From: Chionoecetes opilio
Taxonomy: Eukaryota; Arthropoda; Malacostraca; Decapoda; Majidae
Assembly: GCA_016584305.1 (NCBI GenBank)
Contig: JACEEZ010018908.1
Span: forward strand, 653,434 to 717,433
Reading direction: 5' to 3'
Length of the DNA: 64,000 bases
Shown here: positions 1 through 12,225 of the stretch, piece after piece
How the letters are laid out: each line of letters starts with the position of its first letter
How positions within the stretch are numbered: the stretch's first letter is position 1
Notes under the pieces: generated by a model
Seen by the model: only the letters and a program-made list of their open reading frames with translations
Told to the model about the DNA's origin: nothing
Databases searched by the model: none
Translations under genes and position numbers: made by a program

Positions 1-171
1 GGGTACCTTTAGACGTTTTTTAGTGAATATAAGCAATATTTTATAGATATGACCTGTTTAGTATTCTTTTCCACTAACTAATTTGGTATATTCAGTTGTT
101 TCGTAATTTTATGGCTAACAACAGACAATTTTATATATAGCAAAGGAAAGATCTGGGCGTGAAGGGGTTAA
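1..171 (-). mobile_element. TTAA MITE (piggyBac type), copy 1, cut by window edge
   Basis: Family description: about 210 bp, with imperfect ends CCCCTTCACGCCCAGATC and CCCCTTGAGACCCAGAAC, flanked by TTAA on both sides, no coding capacity. TTAA duplication plus CCC-starting ends is the piggyBac pattern. Strand '+' here means the CACGCCC end is on the left. This copy lacks its left end. Confidence 0.75.
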
Positions 172-322
172 ACTGAGTCTGGGTGGGGAAGCTAAGGCAT
201 GTGCTATTGCCACATATTGAAAATAATTCAGCTGAACTTTTGTGATATTCGTAAACGGCATCACAAAAGAGACATACAGTACACGTATTGATCATTTTTA
301 TGTAAATATTATACAATATATC

Positions 323-566
323 AGGCGCCTAGAATTGAAACGGCACAAGCGCCACTTTTAAAAAACTGAGAAAAACGCGCTTAAAGTTTAATCTAAGAAA
401 ATCAAGATATGAAACGGCACAAGCGCCACTTTTTACCAATGAAAAAAAATGCACCTGAAGTGTTTTCAAAGTAAATCAGCAACAAATGAAGATATTAGAT
501 TAAACTTTAAGCGCGTTTTTCTGTTTTTTAAAAGTGGCGCTTGTGCCGTTTCAATTCTAGGCGCCT
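323..566. mobile_element. Hairpin MITE with AGGCGCC ends
   Basis: Arms AGGCGCCTAGAATTGAAACG (323 on) and complement (to 566) pair for about 85 bases. The sequence GAAACGGCACAAGCGCCACT occurs again inside the loop (from 413). ATATATC/GATATAT continues the pairing outside. Confidence 0.75.
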
Positions 567-690
567 GATATATACTATTGGAGGCCTCCGGCGACTCCAC
601 CCAGACTGCCAGTTAAAGCCGGTCCGACTATAGGATTTAAACTTGCCTTACCAGCAATACCAAGAGCAGAAGTTGGACAGTGTTACCCAA

Positions 691-867
691 AGCCCCGCAC
701 ACACTACCACTCGCCACCGTCGGGGCTTCCGGTCGATCGAGTGTTCGTCACTCAAAAAGTAGCAGTGTGGACAGGATGCCGACGAGCAAAATGTAAGTAA
801 CTCTGGCACGGCATTGCTCGTCGGCAAGCACCGACGGCAAGTGATGAGTGGTAGTGTGTACGGGGCA
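691..867. mobile_element. Inverted-repeat element (GCCCCG ends)
   Basis: GCCCCGCACACACTACCACT near 691 is inverted near 848-867 (AGTGGTAGTGTGTACGGGGC). CCGACGAGCAA also recurs inverted inside. Confidence 0.5.
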
Positions 868-868
868 T

Positions 869-1002
869 AAGGGGAGCGTCACATGAATATTTCCTAAAAA
901 AAATCTGAGCTAGGATTATTTCGGCATTAGCATACTTTCGACATAAACAAAATCTTGACAATCCACTAATAGCTAAGAAATGGTGTGATGCTCCCCTTAA
1001 AA
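869..1002. mobile_element. Short MITE with AAGGGGAGCGTCACA ends
   Basis: AAGGGGAGCGTCACAT (869 on) is inverted as GTGTGATGCTCCCCTT (ending about 1000). It abuts the previous inverted repeat and the following tandem array. Confidence 0.55.
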
Positions 1003-1168
1003 GATATGATATACTGCACAACTACACCAAACAAAACAAGACCCAGCACTGTACTTAAAAGATATGATATACTGTACAACTACACCAAACAAAACAAGAC
1101 CCAGCACTGTACTTAAGATATGATATACTGTACAATTACACCAAACAAAACAAGACCCAGCACTGTAC
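1003..1168. repeat. 58-bp tandem repeat, three copies
   Basis: Units contain GATATGATATACTGTACAAC and CAAGACCCAGCACTGTACTT. The array abuts the splice donor of the WAC-like RD exon, so donor-like GTACAGTGCTGGG sequence recurs in each unit. Confidence 0.85.
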
Positions 1169-4100
1169 CTCGATCCCTGTAATGGTAATCCCGTTCCCGA
1201 TCTCGTTCACGGTCTCTATCGCGATCTCTGTCCCGGTCCCTCTCACGGTCCCTTTCCCGGTCCCGATCCCTGTCCCGGGTGTCTCGGTCCCGATCCCTTT
1301 CCTTCTCACGCACCTTGTAGTAGCTGGCTGTGGGACAAATGGGAAAATAATTAATGTCTATATCAATCCATCATTAGTACATTAATTTATGTTGATGAAG
1401 CATTCCACAGGTTAACCCCTTCACGCCCAGATCTTTCCTTTGCCTTAAAAAAATCTTATGTTGTGGAGCCATAAAATTACGAAAAGTAGCTGAATATACC
1501 AAATTAGTTAGTGGACAAGGATACTAAACAGGTCATATCTATAACATATTGCTTATAGTCATTAAAAATTGTCTAATGGTAGCCAAATTACAATGTAAAT
1601 TACGTTCTGGGTCTCAAGGGGTTAAATTTATCACAGCATACACCATACATAACAGCTGAGTGTGTGACAGTTTATATGATTGCATGTGAGATTATTGACA
1701 CCCTAGACCGAAGGAGATAGAAGCACAACTTTTAGTATAGAATATATTTTTTGGTGTTTTTCGCTTAAATTTTACCTTTTTATTTGATCTATTATTGCAT
1801 ATTTAAAAAATTCTTAGTACAAAAAATAAACTACCTATTCTGCTTCACCTATTTTCTTTTGAATACAGCAGTTGGATTGGAAATACATTCACAAGCTTTT
1901 ATGTTATTTATCGCTTTGTCAAAAAAAAAGTTAAGCTGAAAGATATTTACAAACATTTGAATAACAGTAATTTCTTGTGTCAAAGACCCTTTGATGTGCA
2001 TCCCAATTAACCCCTTGAGACCTAGAGCGTAATTTCCATTGTAGTCTGGGTACCATTAGACAATTTCTAGTGAATATAAGCAATGTTTTATAGATATGAC
2101 CTGTTTAATATCCCTGTCGACGAATTAATTTGGTATATTCAGTTACTTTTTGTAATTTTATGGCTAAGAACATAATTTTTTATAGCAAAGGAAAGATCTG
2201 GGCATGAAGGGGTTAAGATATAAAAGATTTTGAAAAGACAATACAGTAGAACCTCGTTACGGCAGACTAAAGGGGAGAATGGTGTCCGGATTGTGAAAAG
2301 TCCAGAATTTATCAGACATCAAAATTGCACAGATTGCAAAGAAATACCTCACTGCAGCAGGTAATGTTAGTGTCATTCTTTATATCCACTTTGCCATTTC
2401 TTTATTTTTTTGTATATATACTACTGTATTTCCCAGAATTTGAAAAAAAATATATAAAAAATAAAAGCAATGAGAATGGAAATTTGTGTTTTGATAATAA
2501 TAAAAAAAAATCTGTTATTTTTCTTGTTTCCTAGATTTTGTCCTGATTTACCGATTTGTGCAAATATTCAGCAGTTTCTTGTATCCCTCAAATTTGAAAA
2601 CCTTTTTGCTATATGTTCAGATACTTTTCTTATATCATGTTCTATATTTAAAAGTGTGGAAACAAATTGTCACCAATGCCTGGTGTTACTGACAGAACGA
2701 AATATGGAACTGGACCCAACAAAGACAGACGGTGGGTCAGTGTTGTTACCGGTCCAGTTATTTAGAGGCAAACCCTTTAACACATCAGTTTGACTTCTTT
2801 TGTCACTTGATAATGTGACTTAAAGTAATCGTCCAGACCATTTCATCATTCCTGATTTAATGCAGTCAAAATATAGCCATTATCGAATATATCAACAATA
2901 TGTTGTCACTTTTTGCATCCAGTCAGCAGTTTAAATAATCCGCAATCAAAATCTGCAAATTCCCCGAGCTTCCAAAACAACCTGACGACTAGCAGACGAC
3001 GCACCACGGCTCGATGACATCACACAAGGCAGCCCCCCCCCCCATCCATGGTAATACACAAGCACGTTAACACAAGAAATAAATTTAGTACTTGAAGAAT
3101 TTTGGGTTTCTGATATATTTTTTTTGCGATATGGCACATACTTGCCTCCTTTTTGGGTGCAGCAAGAAAGCCGTGCCTTTCCAGAGAGCTTATCACCCGT
3201 TTCCGACCGATACGGCCACGATAAATGCGTGGAGATGGTTTGCGCGTCGGGGAGAGGCAGGCTGTGATGCAGTGTGTCAGCCTCCTGGGACGTCATCGGC
3301 AAGTTTCGCGCGGCGACTGGAATGGGTCAGATTTTTTTCCTGCGATTTTTACAAAGTCGTGTTTTTACGGAAATAAGGCGTGGAAATGAATAAGTTTTTG
3401 TGGATTAGGTATTTTGAATGAACATTTAATATACTTAGGCAAAGAAAAAATGGGTCTGGACGATTACTTTAAGGTTAGGGTTGCTTGAAGTGAAAATACG
3501 GTCAATATTGATACACAACAAGCACCGTGGGCTTGTCTACAGTCATCTGGGATACAGCAATGATATTTTGTGATTACCTGTACACATTAATTTATAATTC
3601 TTTATGATACTACGGCGTATTCGCTTTCTAGCTAACAATAATAATTGATACAATTAATTTAGGGGGTCATATATATGAGTTCCGAATACCTACTGTCTAT
3701 TGTACCTACCAACCTATACTATACTATCTACCTACTACTCTAGAGTACCTTCCTCTGGGCTTAGGATATGGCTCTGAAAAATGCCCCCTTTTGCCTTGTA
3801 GATGCATTGTACATTTCAGTGACTTGTTTCAGGAAAAAATAAGTGTTTTCAGCACAAAAAAATACTGTATTGTTTAAGAGAGAAGACAAAACAGTAGGTA
3901 TAGTCATTCAACCAATTTTTCTTTCTTTATTTGATTTTAATAGGTTGCATCCACACCATATACGAATAACAATTTTCAACTATTTGTCACCTGGTCCCCT
4001 GCTTGTGCCAGGATGTTTGGCACTCAAGGCGAGGGTGCCATGGGTCACCACCCTACTTGACCTGGCCTTTGTGTGAACGCAGGTGCTCTCCTCGCCTTCT

Positions 4101-7100
4101 CCTCCTTTGCAAACTCTTTAGACCTCCCCATTGGTACTGAGAACAAATCTTTAGACCTCCCCATTGGTACTGAGAACAAGAGATTCAAAGGAAAGTAGCT
4201 ATACATTTGGGCAGGTGGTGGCAGAGTGGTTACCAAGTGGCAGCAGGCTCGGTGCGCAGAGATCCCTGAGGGATGCCAAAATCTTTCTGCAATAGTCGAG
4301 TGGCCAAAGATTACCCACACGCTGCCCACTCAGCCTTCAATGGCAAGTGCATCGGAGGACACGGGAGGCAGCTTGAGCCTCTAATCACAAGCACCACTTT
4401 AAAATCTTGCATGCACTGCCACAGGCCTCAAGCGAGCCTCCAGGGTCTACCATTGGAGCCCTGGAGGTCATACTGCCTACAGGTGCTATACTGTGTGTGT
4501 GTGTGTATAAAAAAAAGAAAAAAAAGTGAGTCCTCGCTAGCCAGTCACTATATTTTGATACTTTCTGACGCCTATACACAGATCTCCCCAACGCTTAGCG
4601 CCTCCTACAATCGTATGATATGAACTAGGAAATACCAGGTAATTAATACTTCATATTCCAGTGCACAAAAACAATGTAAACTTTATAAAAGAAGTACGGG
4701 GCAAAGTGGGGCGCAGGTGCAGGCCAGACACCAAGGCGGGGGTGTTGAAATAATATTTGTTCCATACTGTATAAGCAGTCGCCATATCAATTACGTATTA
4801 TTATTATTTGTTTGCTAAGGTCAAAAGGCTACAGCTCTCTCCAGTAAAATGTTTGGACAAACAGACTTTATGCTAGAAAGAACAAATGCTATTAAGAACA
4901 AGGTCCTGGCACCAATAAGTTTGCTGTAGCATACTCGACTCTTATCTGAATAAGAATATCCTCGTATTACAATCTCATCCTTAACTCATAGTTACCTCAT
5001 TCAGGCTCATTGACAGTGATATTTCATGAAAAGTCCTTATCTGATAAAAGATAATATAATTGTATTTCAATTGAACACTAATGGCTGCCAGATGACACTT
5101 TTTTAACAAGTCTTTAGACTATGAACACTCAATATCATGATTATACTTGTATAGAACTGATGCACCAAAAATATCCTGATTTCAAACCTGAATTTTTTTT
5201 TTTAATAAGTATTTATGATTACCCAAATGTTGACTGATATTTCGGTAAAGTTCAGGTAGTGGACATTCAGCGATGTCGAGGCCGCAGCGTAGTTTTCCTG
5301 AATAGTTTTGAATTAGATGTGTTTTTAATGAATCTGGGACAAGTTTTTGTCCGAAATCAATGTTTGTTTACATGTATGGGGGGTGCCGCCCCGCCCCGCA
5401 TACCTTGCTCCACTTCACACTGTCATAGTATTGATTATTTTCTTTTTTTCTTGCTATCATCCGTTACACCGAAATAATACCGAATTCTCTATACGGCAAG
5501 TTTTCTGCTTTGAGACAACAATGCATAACTTTATGATTTTTCAAAATTGTATGCTTAGTTATAAAATATCATTGTCCAGACATAAAAGAATCACCTTCCT
5601 CACTAACTGACAGCTGAACACTGCTAAAGCCAACACCTCACCATAAACAACACCCCCATACTACACACACACAAAAAATATGTGGCCAGACATATGACAC
5701 ATCAATGGCATTCAAATAATGTATCATATGACAAACATCAGACACAAGTCCACAATGAGGATCACCGCCCTCGGATCACTTGTCAACACAACAAAATCCA
5801 CAACCACACTATACAAACAATATATATAAGCTCAGGGATGGATGATACAAGCCCTGCCTGGGCCTCTAACCTCACAGACACACATCACAACACCCTACAA
5901 ACCATTCATAACAAAGCCCTAACAATCATAACAGGGAGTACAGCCACCACACCTACAGACCACCTATACCATCAAACAAAAGTCCTCAAGGTCAAGGATC
6001 ACCTTGACATAAGAAGCACACAAACACTCGCCACAGCCTCCACAAACCCATTACCTACATGACACACCACCCTCAGTCCCTCACACGCCAAGGACCATCA
6101 ACACAACACCCACCACACGCTGTCACACAAGTTCTGCTATTGGGCCAGGCAGCCTAAGGAACTTCAATAACAACACAAATTCTTTCACTTCCACCTTGTC
6201 CTCCCCAAACCAGCCTCCAGAAATATATCCCTACTCAGATCAACCACAGCACCAGCCATGCACTCCAGGACAACACTCAGCTGCTTGCACAGCCCCATGA
6301 CATCCACCTTTCAGAGATTTCCCTTCCCTGTGAGAACAGAGCCAGGTTGTGGTGTGGACACCATCCAGATTTTCTGAGCTACCACAAGAGGTTGGATGGG
6401 TCCATTGTAGATGGCTGTGAAGGATGCAACACAGCATCTAACACTAGCAAACCTATCATGGAAGCATGCACTGCACACTATCACACATGACAACAACACA
6501 ACATAACACTCCATGAACATCCTTTTAGAAGACTCTTTTCAGGCCATGACCTTCTTCAGGAGCTCGGGGCCTTTCAGCTAGGCAGCCCAGAGAACTTAGA
6601 CAACAACAGAAATTTCTTATGATTGAGCTTATGGAACAGCCAGCTGCCACCCCACAATATAATCAAAGCACAGCTGAATATGCTTTAGTACAACTAGTCT
6701 CCTGACCCACATGGTGTCCATGTCAAAACTCAAACCATAATCATCCGAGTGTCTTGTCCTCCCAGCACTTCATAAAGGCTGCAGAACAAGATGCCACACC
6801 ATGCCTACACAACAAGCACAGCCTTAGTTTTTTTTAAACCAATGCTAGTGATGATTATGTAACATGATTAAGTATTTCACGTCAGAGATAATACTCAACA
6901 CCTTTCTATTAATGCTTTCTTCCGTGTTATCAAGCACAAAATATCTGTGGTTACTCAGATGTCACTTTTCCCAGGAGTATCATGAAATCCAAACAGATAG
7001 ACCGATGCCAACTACTTAATATACCTCGCTATGTCACACATGAACAAAGACGGGAGAGATATTTGAGGAGTTCAGTGTCTATATGAGTGTGGCAGACAAA

Positions 7101-10100
7101 ACACAAGACAGTGGCAGCATGAATGCCATCAGTCAAGGAGATGATCTGTCCCGGACACCCCCATTGATGGACCCCAAGAATGTCAATGACAGGTATGCAT
7201 CATATGCTAAGTGTCAGTGGAGGCACATGTCAATAATGAAGACAAATATTTTTTTTTGTCAATGATCAATACTTTGAAGTAATGCTGTGATTATAAGACA
7301 CGCTGCTTTTGACATTTCGGAAGATATTCAAATATTCACTTTTTCATTTGTTTAGATAACCGCAAGCCTTCCCAAACTCTACAATCAATAGTTCTTGGGT
7401 TCAGGACCACAAAGTGGTACAAAGAGTAGAAATAAGACAAGTATCACTATCAAGGACTACTCTGCTGGCCAAGAAGTATCGAAGACCTTGCATAAAGTCC
7501 ATTCTGTCCATCAAAATACACGGACCAGCAGAACAAATCCAGAACACGACAACTCAAGGTAAATTTCAGCCGGACACAAAGCCATAAAGAATCACCAATA
7601 AGAAAACATTCATATTCATGAAAGAAAGAACCAAATCAACCAATGCACATCATTCACAAACTGACACATCCATTCACTAGTAGGAGCAGGTCATGGGCTT
7701 ACCTTTGTGGTAGCGTGGGGACTGTGACCTCGAGTCTGGCGACGACGAGCGGAGAGAGTTGGTGGACGGCGAGTCCCGACTCTTCTCATGGTTGCTGTAC
7801 CGGTATTTACTGCTGCTATACTTTGAATTCTGGGAGGGAACATGATGCAACGTGTGAAAAGAAAGGTAACCACCAAGCAGGCAATATCAATGACAATAAT
7901 AATAATAATAATTTTAATATCACCCGGAGGCATACAGGCAAAAAAACAACAAGACAAAGAGTTAACTTAAGTGCTAGATCAAAATATACACAAAATATTG
8001 TTCCCATTAACTGTTAAATTATTGATCTGTCAACTGAATTATAAGTAACATAAAAGAAAATGAAATATATAAATAGACTAGTTTCACAGTTAATGATTCA
8101 TACCATTAATCAATCATGAAACTAGACAAGGCAAATTCTAGCTTTACCTAACCCTCTACCTTCAATACAATGACAAGTTGAAACCCTGCAGATTAGACTG
8201 TGACTTCCAAATACACACAAGGTAACTCTTCACACCATGAAATAACTGTTGATACAATAATTGTTACTTTGTTGATTTACTTAGAAAAGAGGCAATGTTC
8301 TAAAAGACTAAGAATATCAGAAATCATGATATATGAGTTCTGATTCCTGAGGTAAAGGCAAGGTAATGGTAATGGCAACAAAGGTAAAGGTAATGGTAAG
8401 GTAATGGTAAGGTAAAGGTTAAGGTAATGGTAAGGTAAAGGTAATGGTAATGGCAACAAAGGTAAAGGTAATGGTAAAGTTAAGGTAAGGGTAAGGTTAA
8501 GGTTAAGGTTAAGGTAAAGGTAATGGCAACAAAGGTAAAGGTAATGGCAACAAAGGTAAAGGTAATGGTAAGGTCAAGGTTAAGGTTAAGGTTAAGGTTA
8601 AGGTTAAGGTAATGGTAATGGCAACAAAGGTAAAGGTAATGGTAAGGTAATGTTAAGGTTAAGGTTAAGGTAAGGTTAAGGTTAAGGTAAAGGTAAGGTA
8701 AAGGTAATGGTATGGTAAGGTAATGGTAATGGCAACAAAGGTAAAGGTAATGGTAAGGTTAAGGTAAAGGTAAAGGCAAGGTAATGGTAATGGCAACAAA
8801 GGTAAAGGTAATGGTAAGGTAATGGTAAGGTAAAGGTAAAGGTAAAGGTAATGGCAAGGTAATGGTAACAATGGTAAAGCTAAGGTAATGATATATGAGT
8901 TCTGATTTCTGGGCACACAAATAATTTCTTTTGTGTAAGATATGAGTTTTTCAAAATAAAGTAAACAAAACAACAATAGCAAGGCCAGTAAAAAGATCAT
9001 AATTCTCCTTTCTAACAACTATCCAGGATATATCTAGGGGAGTTTTGAGTAATAGTAATTAAAATGATTGGAAATGCTCAACTAAAAACAAGGGTTAGTT
9101 TAGTTGGACATAAAGCAGTGAATTAGGTAAGTCACAGAGGCCTGACAGCAAGGGTTAAAAATAGTTCCTAGTCCTGCCGTGGTGAGCAATGCCTTGTTCA
9201 GCTCTTGTTCATGACAGATAGGGAGGGAAAGACAGGGATGAGAGGTTTAGGTTAGGTAGTAGTGGAGGTGTTTGTTGTGGTGGTGGTGTTGGTTGTGGTA
9301 GTGGAGGTGGTGGTGGTGGTGGTAGAAGTAGTAGTAGTTGTTCGTGACAGGTAGGGAGGAAGGACAAGGTTGGAAGGTTTAGGTTAGGTAGTAGTGGAGG
9401 TGTTTGTTGTGGTGGTGGTGTTGGTTGTGGTAGTGGAGGTGGTGGTAGAAGTAGTAGTAGGGTAGTAGTAGTAGTTGTTCGTGACAGGTAGGGAGGAAGG
9501 ACAAGGTTGGAAGGTTTAGGTTAGGTAGTAGTGGAGGTGTTTGTTGTGGTGGTGGTGTTGGTTGTGGTAGTGGAGGTGGTGGTGGTGGTGGTAGAAGTAG
9601 TAGTTGTTCATGACAGGTAGTGAGGAAAAGACAGGGTTGGGAGGTTTAGGTTAGGTAGTAGTGGTGGTGTTTGTTGTGGTGGTAGTGGTGTTGGTTGTGG
9701 TAGTGGAGGTGGTGGTGGTAGAAGTAGTAGTAGTGTAGTAATAGTAGTAGTAGTAGTAGTTGTTCATGACAGGTAGGGAAGAAGGACAAGGTTGGAAGGT
9801 TTAGGTTAGGTAGTAGTGGAGGTGTTTGTTGTGGTGGTAGTGGTGTTGGTTGTGGTAGTGGAGGTGGTGGTGGTAGAAGTAGTAGTAGTGTAGTAATAGT
9901 AGTAGTAGTAGTAGTTGTTCATGACAGGTAGGGAGGTTAAAGACAAGGTTGGGAGGTTTAGGTTAAGTTAGGTTTATGTTGTTAAGATTTGGTTCGGTTT
10001 ATGTTGTGAGTAAGTTGGTTTACGTATGATTGGGTTCGGTTATGGGTGGGTTACTTCAGGTAAGGTTAAGTTAGGTAGAGAGGTTTAGCTAAGGTTAGGT

Positions 10101-10504
10101 TTAGGGTTGGTTTATGTAGTTAATATTTGGTTAGGTTAATGTTATGAGTGGAATGGTTTAGGTATGATTGGGTTCGGTTATGTGTGGGTTGCTTCAGGTA
10201 AGGTTAAGTTAGGTTTGGGTTTGGTTGGGTAAGGTTTATGTTGGGTAGGGTTTAGGTTAGATTAGGTTGAGGTAAGGTTGGGTTTGTGTCAGCTATTTGT
10301 GTCTGGATTAGGAGGCAGTGAAGATTGGATAATATTGAGGTGATGTGGAGGATACTTAAGGGGTAGGGGGGGTTGTGGAGGGGGTTGGATAAATACTGGG
10401 GAGGGGGGCAGTCTGGGGGTGTGTGGGGGGATGGTTTACCTGCCCCCCCCCCTCCCCACACCTGCCTCACCTCGTAGCTGTGGGTCTGGTGCTTCTCGAT
10501 GAAC
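1169..10504 (-). CDS. WAC: WAC-like adaptor protein, N-terminal exons (partial)
   Basis: Three minus-strand coding exons that join in frame, read right to left: 10504-10471 (FIEKHQTHSYE after a one-base carry), 7829-7703 (begins NSKYSSSKYRY, then a Ser/Arg-rich stretch ending SPRYHK) and 1327-1169 (SYYKVREKERDRDRD followed by a long Arg-Asp/Arg-Glu run). Each has an AG acceptor and GT donor (GCAG/GTGAGG, CCCAG/GTAAGC, CACAG/GTACAG), and the phases agree (1-0, 0-1, 1). The order 'short exon ending in Tyr, KYSS-K, HEK-RD, SP-rich, VRE-RD' resembles the start of WAC, a WW-domain coiled-coil adaptor that in animals recruits the RNF20/40 ubiquitin ligase to transcribing RNA polymerase II. The WW and coiled-coil exons would lie left of the window. 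The ATG exon, expected right of 10.5 kb, was not found. Exon structure is well supported. The family name is an inference from N-terminal resemblance only; another RS/RD-rich nuclear protein is possible. Confidence 0.55.
1412..1625 (+). mobile_element. TTAA MITE copy 2
   Basis: Complete, TTAA at both ends. It lies in the intron just upstream (in gene sense) of the WAC-like RD exon, 85 bases from its acceptor. Confidence 0.8.
2007..2216 (-). mobile_element. TTAA MITE copy 3
   Basis: Complete, TTAA at both ends; the reverse of copy 2, 380 bases away. Confidence 0.8.
2818..3475 (+). mobile_element. TIR element containing a broken THAP-domain ORF
   Basis: Terminal inverted repeats ACTTAAAGTAATCGTCCAGA (2818 on) and its complement (ending 3475) bound a 658-bp element. 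Inside is the THAP fragment described at 3131. No matching target duplication was seen. Confidence 0.6.
3131..3376 (+). pseudogene. THAP zinc-finger N-terminal fragment
   Basis: Reads MAHTCLLFGCSKKAVPFQRA, then YHPFPTD and a tryptophan-containing helix (NAWRWFARR). This is the C-x4-C, FP and W pattern of the first half of a THAP domain, used by P-element-type transposases and by host THAP proteins. The distal C-x2-H pair and everything beyond are missing: the frame runs into unrelated residues and stops. It sits inside a TIR-bounded element, so it is probably the remnant of a transposase gene. Confidence 0.5.
3960..4195. repeat. Repeat-derived stretch with a 31-bp direct duplication
   Basis: TTTAGACCTCCCCATTGGTA followed by CTGAGAACAA occurs twice in a row (about 4118-4180). 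The rest looks like a decayed dispersed element and carries no gene. Confidence 0.4.
4207..4495 (+). mobile_element. tRNA-derived SINE
   Basis: Begins with GGCAGAGTGGTTACC, a box-A-like tRNA head, continues with GTCGAGTGGCCAAAGATTACC and ends in (GT)n. It matches the reverse-strand copy near 43.3 kb along its whole length. Confidence 0.65.
5690..6130 (+). pseudogene. Non-LTR retrotransposon fragment, RT C-terminal part
   Basis: Reads SPAWASNLTDTHHNTLQTIH and NKALTIITGSTATTPTDHLY, then KVLKVKDHLDIRSTQTLATA. This is the conserved 'SPAWAP..LQ..QNKALR' region after the RT core of Jockey-like LINEs. The stop after NPLPT and the low GC end mark it as decayed. Confidence 0.65.
6131..7690. other. 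Gene-free stretch in the WAC-like intron
   Basis: AC-rich sequence that probably continues the decayed LINE to about 6.8 kb, then ordinary AT-rich sequence. No exon with good splice sites was seen. Confidence 0.4.
7895..7995. repeat. Dispersed repeat after (AAT)n, copy 1
   Basis: ATATCACCCGGAGGCATACA and AACAACAAGACAAAGAGT recur at 44.5 kb in the same order next to (AAT)n. Probably the 3' end of a retroelement. Confidence 0.6.
8348..8885. repeat. GGTAAA/GGTTAA-type simple array
   Basis: Mixed GGTAAA, GGTAATGG and GGTTAA units broken by repeated GGCAACAAA. Flanked by near-identical direct repeats with ATGATATATGAGTTCTGATT at 8327 and 8888. The predicted Leu/Pro/Tyr-rich ORFs on the minus strand are artefacts of the repeat. 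Confidence 0.9.
9205..9960. repeat. Minisatellite, about 130-155 bp unit, six copies
   Basis: Each unit has TTCGTGACAGGTAGGGAGGA or a variant, GGTTTAGGTTAGGTAGTAGT and a GTGGTGG/GTAGTA simple part. Length varies through the GGT and AGT runs. Confidence 0.88.
9961..10290. repeat. AGGTTAGGTT-rich (TTAGG-like) sequence with internal duplication
   Basis: Degenerate TTAGG/TTTAGG words; a segment with GTATGATTGGGTTCGGTTAT occurs twice (about 10025 and 10165). Resembles decayed arthropod telomere repeat. Confidence 0.6.
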
Positions 10505-10979
10505 CTGCAACGATACAACAATGTCAGATGATCAGACATCCAGGAAATACAGACTTAAAATACGGAAATCAGACTCAAAATCCGAAAAATACTTAAAATC
10601 ATGAAATCCACTTCAATTCATGATACAGACTGGTAATACTGGAACACACTTGAAAGTACTGGCACGATGCATCAATGAGGTGTTCCAAAGTGCCAGAAAA
10701 GACTTGAAATACCGAGACACGTAAGAAAAAAGGGATTGGCAGACTTGGTGACAAACAAATGGCGGGCACCTTCCCTGCACCAAGACATTATTATCACCAT
10801 TTCAACCTCAAACCAGACTCACCCATCGCTAATACGTGGTAGTTTCCTCGCATGCATTACCATCAATGCAATACTAAGAGGAGAGCGTCTCAGGGAGGAG
10901 CAGGTGCGGAATATTAGGTAAAAACGCGACTGGGAGGCTTCAAAAGGGTAACATTACGACGCCATCTTCCATCCGGGGC

Positions 10980-11500
10980 CTAGCATGTAGGGCTAAAATA
11001 TGGAGAACTCCTCACTATTATTACTATTGATCCCTTACTCATACTTACACCTTACTCATGTCATACTCATTACCATCGTATTTTGATTTGATTATTCATG
11101 ATTAGAAATGCATCAATTGACAGCCTGGCAGAGAGGAAGGAAGGCTGGCATGGAGGGCTAAACATGGAGACTTACTCACTATTATTACTATTGATCCCTT
11201 ACACCTTAATCATGTCACTCATGTCATACTCACTACCTTCGTATTTTTATTTGATTTATTTAATATTTTCTTGCTTATAAATGCATCAATTGACGGCCTG
11301 ACAGGGAAGGAAGGCTGAATATGGCATGTAGGGCTAAACATGGAGACCTCCTCACTATTATTACTATTGATCCCTCACACCTTACTCATGTCACTCATGT
11401 CATACTCACTACCTTCCTATTTTGATTTTGATATTTCATGATTATAAATGCATCAATTGACGGCCTGGCAGGGAGGAAGGAAGGCTGAATCACACCGTCA
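10980..11500. repeat. About 165-bp tandem repeat, three to four copies
   Basis: Units contain GGGCTAAACATGGAGAC, TATTATTACTATTGATCCCT, ATGCATCAATTGAC and GGCAGGGAGGAAGGAAGGCT. Confidence 0.82.
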
Positions 11501-12225
11501 CATTATTACTATTGATCCTTAACACTTTATTCATATCAAATTCATTATGTTCATCATTTCGTTCAGTTTTTGATGATTATAAAGCTCATTGCATTGCTAT
11601 ACACAAGCGCATTTTAGGCATGGAGTAATTTCAGGCCTATCATTCATCTCCACTTTTCACTCTCCATAATTTTAAGTGATTCAGTTTTCGTGCAATGCAT
11701 TAATAATTTTAAAGGAAAAAATAGAAATTCAGCCTTAAATAAATGATATATTTAAATAAAGCTTTTGATATCATGCTTGAAACTAGAATGACAGTATTGA
11801 ATTTACGATAAGGATGAGGGGAAGGCTGTCAAAGTGATGTGTCTGTCTGTCTGTCTTCCCTGAGGCTGTAAAAACAAGGCATTATGGAGGCCACGGGATC
11901 TTCCTGCTCCTCTTCCTCCTCCCCGTTAACCAGGCAGTAATTATTATACATGTTTTATGCCATTGTTCGTACCTGTAGTATCTTCAAGGCTGGTGGAGGT
12001 ACGGTAACCCACAGCCTTGTATGCGTGTAAAATTAATGGATTCGCGAGATTGGATCCAATTATTGTACCGTTTGCATTTCGACAGATCTCACCTCTATTA
12101 TCTTCTATTACCTCTATTACCTCTATTACCTCTAGTATCTATTTATGGTATACCTGGAACTCGTCTGCCGGAATTTTCGTAGCCCTCGACGAGTGTTCCA
12201 ATTGTTCACGTTCACGAGTGCTCCT
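11501..12225. other. Gene-free stretch
   Basis: Ordinary AT-rich sequence with (CTGT)n near 11.84 kb and a short (TTACCTCTA)n run just before the satellite. No supported exon. Confidence 0.4.

Noticed and set aside
8277..9018. Leu/Pro/Tyr-rich minus-strand ORFs
   Set aside because: Translation of the GGTAAA/GGTTAA array.
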